DNA from: Paracoccaceae bacterium
GTDB taxonomy: Bacteria > Pseudomonadota > Alphaproteobacteria > Rhodobacterales > Rhodobacteraceae
Assembly: GCA_006227805.1 (NCBI GenBank)
Contig: SBFT01000263.1
Location: 1 to 7,733 of the forward strand
Reading direction: 5' to 3'
Length of the DNA stretch: 7,733 bases
Below the pieces are notes generated by a model that worked only from the letters and a program-made list of their open reading frames with translations, did not search any database and was not told the DNA's origin. Of the stretch, positions 5,474 to 7,733 are shown one piece after another (position 1 is the first letter of the stretch; every line of letters begins with the position of its first letter). Position numbers and translations under genes: made by a program.

Positions 5474-5489
5474 TTGCCCCTGCCCGATG

Positions 5490-6383
5490 TCAGATCCATT
5501 TGGCCAAGGGCGGCAGGGACATCAGGACCGCATTGGCGTCATGGCCGGTTTCCAGCCCGAACTTGGTGCCCCGGTCATAGACCAGGTTGTATTCGGCGTA
5601 GAGCCCGCGATGCACCAGCTGGGTCTCCTTGTCCGCGTCCGACCAGGACTGCACCCGCCGCTTCTCGATCAGCGGCACGAAGGCCGGCAGGAAGGCGCGC
5701 CCGATATCCTGGGTCAGCGCGAAATCTGCCTGCCAGTCGCCGGTGCAGTAATCATCCATGAAGATGCCGCCCACGCCGCGCGCGCGGCCCCGGTGCGGCA
5801 CGAAGAAATATTCGTCCGCCCACTCCTTCAGGCGTGGGTAATGCGCGGCCCCGTGCGGATCCAGGTGCGCCTTCTGGGTGGCGTGGAAATGCGCGGTATC
5901 CTCGGCATATTCGATGCAGGGGTTCAGGTCGGACCCGCCACCGAACCACCAGGCATGGGGCGTCCAGAACATCCGCGTGTTCATGTGCACGGCGGGGCAA
6001 TGGGGGTTCTGCATGTGCGCGACCAGGGAAATCCCGCTGGCCCAGAAGCGCGGATCCTCCTTCATGCCCGCCAGCCCCTTGCGCGCCATCATCGCCGCCT
6101 GGGCGCGTTCGCCCAATGTGCCATGCACGACCGAGACGTTGACGCCCACCTTCTCGAACACCCGTCCGCCGCGCATCACGCTCATCAGGCCGCCGCCGGC
6201 ATCCTCGCCTGCGTCGCCCTTGCGCTTGGTCTCGGTGACCTCGAACCGGCCCGGCGCGCTGTCCGAGAGGGGGCCAGTCGCGTGGCTGTCCTCGAGCGCC
6301 TCGAAGGCCGCCACGATATCGTCGCGCAGGCGGCGGAACCAGGCGGCGGCCGTCGCTTTCTCGGTGTCGAACTGGATGGTCAA
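5490..6383 (-). CDS. hemF: Oxygen-dependent coproporphyrinogen III oxidase
   Basis: A cytosolic enzyme that uses O2 to decarboxylate two propionates of coproporphyrinogen III, giving protoporphyrinogen IX. With the TTG start chosen here it has 297 residues, normal for HemF. Motifs in order: MSVMRGGRVFEKVGVNVS, HMQNPHCPAVHMNTRMF, WWFGGGSDLNPCIEY, FHATQKAHLDPHG, the family signature KEWADEYFFVPHRGRARG followed by VGGIFMDDY (Ala where the PROSITE pattern has Cys), and RGLYAEYNLVYDRGTKFGLE near the C-terminus. No ATG is available at the N-terminus. TTG at 6381-6383 has GAGGGAG nine bases upstream and gives the usual short leader before the first helix. A GTG at 6440 would add 19 atypical residues and has no Shine-Dalgarno. 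It lies downstream of the secreted-protein gene by 75 bases and upstream of the regulator by 16. No FNR box is visible in its leader. Confidence 0.96.
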   Translation of the reverse strand: MTIQFDTEKATAAAWFRRLRDDIVAAFEALEDSHATGPLSDSAPGRFEVTETKRKGDAGEDAGGGLMSVMRGGRVFEKVGVNVSVVHGTLGERAQAAMMARKGLAGMKEDPRFWASGISLVAHMQNPHCPAVHMNTRMFWTPHAWWFGGGSDLNPCIEYAEDTAHFHATQKAHLDPHGAAHYPRLKEWADEYFFVPHRGRARGVGGIFMDDYCTGDWQADFALTQDIGRAFLPAFVPLIEKRRVQSWSDADKETQLVHRGLYAEYNLVYDRGTKFGLETGHDANAVLMSLPPLAKWI

Positions 6384-6458
6384 GGCGCGTGTCTCCCTCG
6401 TCTTCGGGACGACATTAGGAGACGATGCGCCCGCCGTCACGCGCCGATTTCGCGGCCC

Positions 6459-6848
6459 TCAGGGCCGCAGTCCCATCTCGACCTTGACGGGAAAGCGTTC
6501 GCCCTTCTGGGTCAGAAGGATCAGGCGCAGCCCGTTGCGCACATAGAGATCGCAGCGGTCGAAGCCGTTGCTGAAGCGGATGCAGACGCGGCCGTCCTCC
6601 ATCACTTCGAAATTCCCGAAGGCCGTGCCGCCGCCATTGCCGTAGGTATAGGAATAGGCCCCGCCCGCCGAAAAGCGCGACACCCCGTCGTCGTGGAAGG
6701 TCAGCGATCCGCCATCGGCCAGTGCCGAGAGTTCCGATGGCGTCAGCACCCTGTCCCCGTTGTGCAGCTTCCATTCTTCGGCCAGCGCGGCGCCGCCCGA
6801 AAGCGCGGCAGCGACCGATAAGGCGAGACTCAGGTGTAAACATCTCAT
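6459..6848 (-). CDS. Small secreted protein of unknown function
   Basis: A 129-residue protein. Residues 1-23 are a clear Sec signal peptide (hydrophobic LSLALSVAAALSGGAALA), with cleavage likely after ALA-23. The mature part of about 106 residues is beta-rich and Gly-rich (SAGGAYSYTYGNGGGTAFGN at 60-79), followed by GRVCIRF and DRCDLYVRNG with cysteines C89 and C99, which could form a disulfide in the periplasm. The layout (short N-terminal helix TPSELSAL, strand-rich body, G-x-V-C and R-C-D motifs) resembles small periplasmic DUF995-like proteins common in this bacterial group, but I cannot assign a family firmly. The ATG at 6848 keeps the signal peptide. No Shine-Dalgarno precedes it, and a -10-like TAGCAT ends seven bases upstream, suggesting a leaderless message. 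It lies between smc and hemF on the same strand. Confidence 0.82.
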   Translation of the reverse strand: MRCLHLSLALSVAAALSGGAALAEEWKLHNGDRVLTPSELSALADGGSLTFHDDGVSRFSAGGAYSYTYGNGGGTAFGNFEVMEDGRVCIRFSNGFDRCDLYVRNGLRLILLTQKGERFPVKVEMGLRP

Positions 6849-6855
6849 TCTGCGA

Positions 6856-6883
6856 ATGCTACGCCAGTCCCGCGCGGGCGCAA
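6856..6883 (-). promoter_or_regulatory. Candidate promoter of the secreted-protein gene
   Basis: On the minus strand TTGCGC (6878-6883) is followed after 16 bases by TAGCAT (6856-6861, four of six to the -10 consensus). Transcription would begin at about 6849, at the start codon. The spacer contains the 10-bp palindrome CCCGCGCGGG (6869-6878). If real, it separates this gene, and perhaps hemF and the regulator, from smc. Confidence 0.38.
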
Positions 6884-6917
6884 GTCACGATCGCGGCATG
6901 GCGCGGCAAGTGGTCCG

Positions 6918-7733
6918 TCAGGCGACCAGCGTCTCGGCCTTCTTCAGGTCGACCGAGACCAGTTGCGACACGCCCTGTTCCTGCATCGTCACCCCGAACA
7001 GCCGGTCCATCCGCGCCATCGTCACGGCATGGTGCGTGATGATCAGGAAGCGTGTCTCGGTCTGGCGGCACATCTCGTCAAGAAGGTCGCAGAAGCGCGT
7101 CACGTTGGCGTCGTCGAGCGGCGCGTCGACCTCGTCCAGGACGCAGATCGGCGCGGGATTGGCCAGGAAGACCGCGAAGATCAGCGCCAGCGCCGTCAGC
7201 GTCTGCTCGCCGCCCGACAGCAGCGACAGCGTCGACAGCTTCTTGCCCGGCGGCTGGCACATGATCTCGAGCCCCGCCTCCAGCGGGTCGTCGCTTTCGA
7301 CCATGACCAGGTTCGCCTCGCCGCCGCCGAAGAGATGCTTGAACAGCATCGCGAAGTTGGCGTTCACCTGCTCGAAGGCGGTCAGCAGCCTTTCGCGCCC
7401 CTCGCGGTTGAGGCTTGCGATGCCCGAGCGCAGGGTGCGGATCGCCTCTTCCAGGTCGGTCTTCTCGGCCAGCAGGGTGTCGTGTTCCTGCTGGACCTCG
7501 CGGGCGTCCTCGTCGGCGCGCAGGTTGACCGCGCCCAAAGCGTCGCGCTGGCGCTTGAGGCGGTTCACCTCGGCCTCCAGGTCGTCGGCATGGGGCATCT
7601 GGTCGGGGTTGGCGTCGAGCCGGGTCAGCAACTGGTTGGGCGTCAGGTGCTGGTCCTCGGCGATGCGCTCGGCGGCGGCGGCGACGGTCTCGCGCGCGGC
7701 TTCGGCGCGGGCCTCGGCGCGGGCGCGGGCCTC
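6918..7733 (-). CDS. smc: Chromosome segregation protein SMC, C-terminal part
   Basis: The last 271 residues of SMC, the dimeric ATPase that organises and helps segregate the nucleoid; the gene continues past the right edge. The visible part starts in an Ala/Glu/Arg coiled coil (EARARAEARAEAARE), passes LGAVNLRADEDAREV, the usual end of the coiled-coil arm, and enters the C-terminal head. The head shows FKHLFGGGEANL, the ABC signature LLSGGEQTLTALAL, Walker B with D-loop ICVLDEVDAPLDDANV, and the switch histidine in FLIITHHAVTMARMDRLFGV. The head is intact through the normal C-terminal end. An internal TTG near 7631 is not a real start, since the frame is open and SMC-like to the edge. It is followed on the same strand by the secreted-protein gene after 69 bases with no convincing terminator. 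Confidence 0.97.
   Translation of the reverse strand, partial: EARARAEARAEAARETVAAAAERIAEDQHLTPNQLLTRLDANPDQMPHADDLEAEVNRLKRQRDALGAVNLRADEDAREVQQEHDTLLAEKTDLEEAIRTLRSGIASLNREGRERLLTAFEQVNANFAMLFKHLFGGGEANLVMVESDDPLEAGLEIMCQPPGKKLSTLSLLSGGEQTLTALALIFAVFLANPAPICVLDEVDAPLDDANVTRFCDLLDEMCRQTETRFLIITHHAVTMARMDRLFGVTMQEQGVSQLVSVDLKKAETLVA

Noticed and set aside
5487..6821. A 444-codon plus-strand frame opposite hemF and the secreted-protein gene
   Set aside because: It spans two well-supported minus-strand genes, has no domain signal and is an antisense shadow.
6869..6878. CCCGCGCGGG palindrome as a terminator after smc
   Set aside because: No loop and no T tract follow on either strand. It is better explained as part of the promoter spacer or as chance in high-GC DNA.
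7690..7733. Repetitive GC-rich tract at the right edge as a DNA repeat
   Set aside because: It encodes the Ala/Glu/Arg heptads of the SMC coiled coil, which explains the repetition.

Overview
The window looks like chromosomal core sequence from a high-GC alphaproteobacterium, most likely of the Rhodobacteraceae/Paracoccaceae group. This rests on strong C/G preference at third codon positions, the style of the HemE, HemC, HemF and SMC proteins, and a divergent hemE/hemC pair. No phage, IS element, CRISPR array or integrase is visible. The species cannot be named from the sequence.

Layout, left to right. (1) Positions 1-1147, minus strand: an RND efflux pair, with a membrane-anchored periplasmic adaptor and the first codons of the inner-membrane RND pump, joined by a 4-base GTGA stop/start overlap. 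(2) 1277-1353, minus: elongator tRNA-Met(CAT) with encoded CCA. (3) 1413-2453, minus: hemE. (4) 2454-2553: a divergent control region with an 11-bp perfect inverted repeat. (5) 2554-3501, plus: hemC. (6) 3567-4511, plus: a three-histidine-box fatty acid desaturase with its own strong Shine-Dalgarno. (7) 4512-4804: a compact interval holding a 45-codon ORF on the minus strand (4532-4669), preceded by a perfect CRP-type operator TGTGA-N6-TCACA (4744-4759) and a 14-bp AT-rich palindrome. (8) 4805-6383, minus: hemF followed after 16 bases by a CRP/FNR-family regulator gene. (9) 6459-6848, minus: a small secreted protein of unknown function. (10) 6918-7733, minus: the C-terminal third of the chromosome condensation ATPase SMC, running off the right edge.

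Three heme-pathway genes lie here: hemC (porphobilinogen to hydroxymethylbilane), hemE (uroporphyrinogen III to coproporphyrinogen III) and hemF (O2-dependent coproporphyrinogen III oxidation). The regulator shares hemF's transcription unit by spacing. Its recognition helix keeps the Arg-Glu pair that CRP uses on TGTGA half-sites, and a perfect TGTGA-N6-TCACA box lies just beyond its 3' end, upstream of the 45-codon ORF. A regulator, operator and small-protein circuit attached to heme synthesis is therefore the most interesting hypothesis in the window. It is inference from position and motif only.

Secondary points are possible leaderless starts (hemC and the secreted protein), a TTG start for hemF with an overlapping mini-ORF, and a change in codon usage at the 3' end of the desaturase gene.
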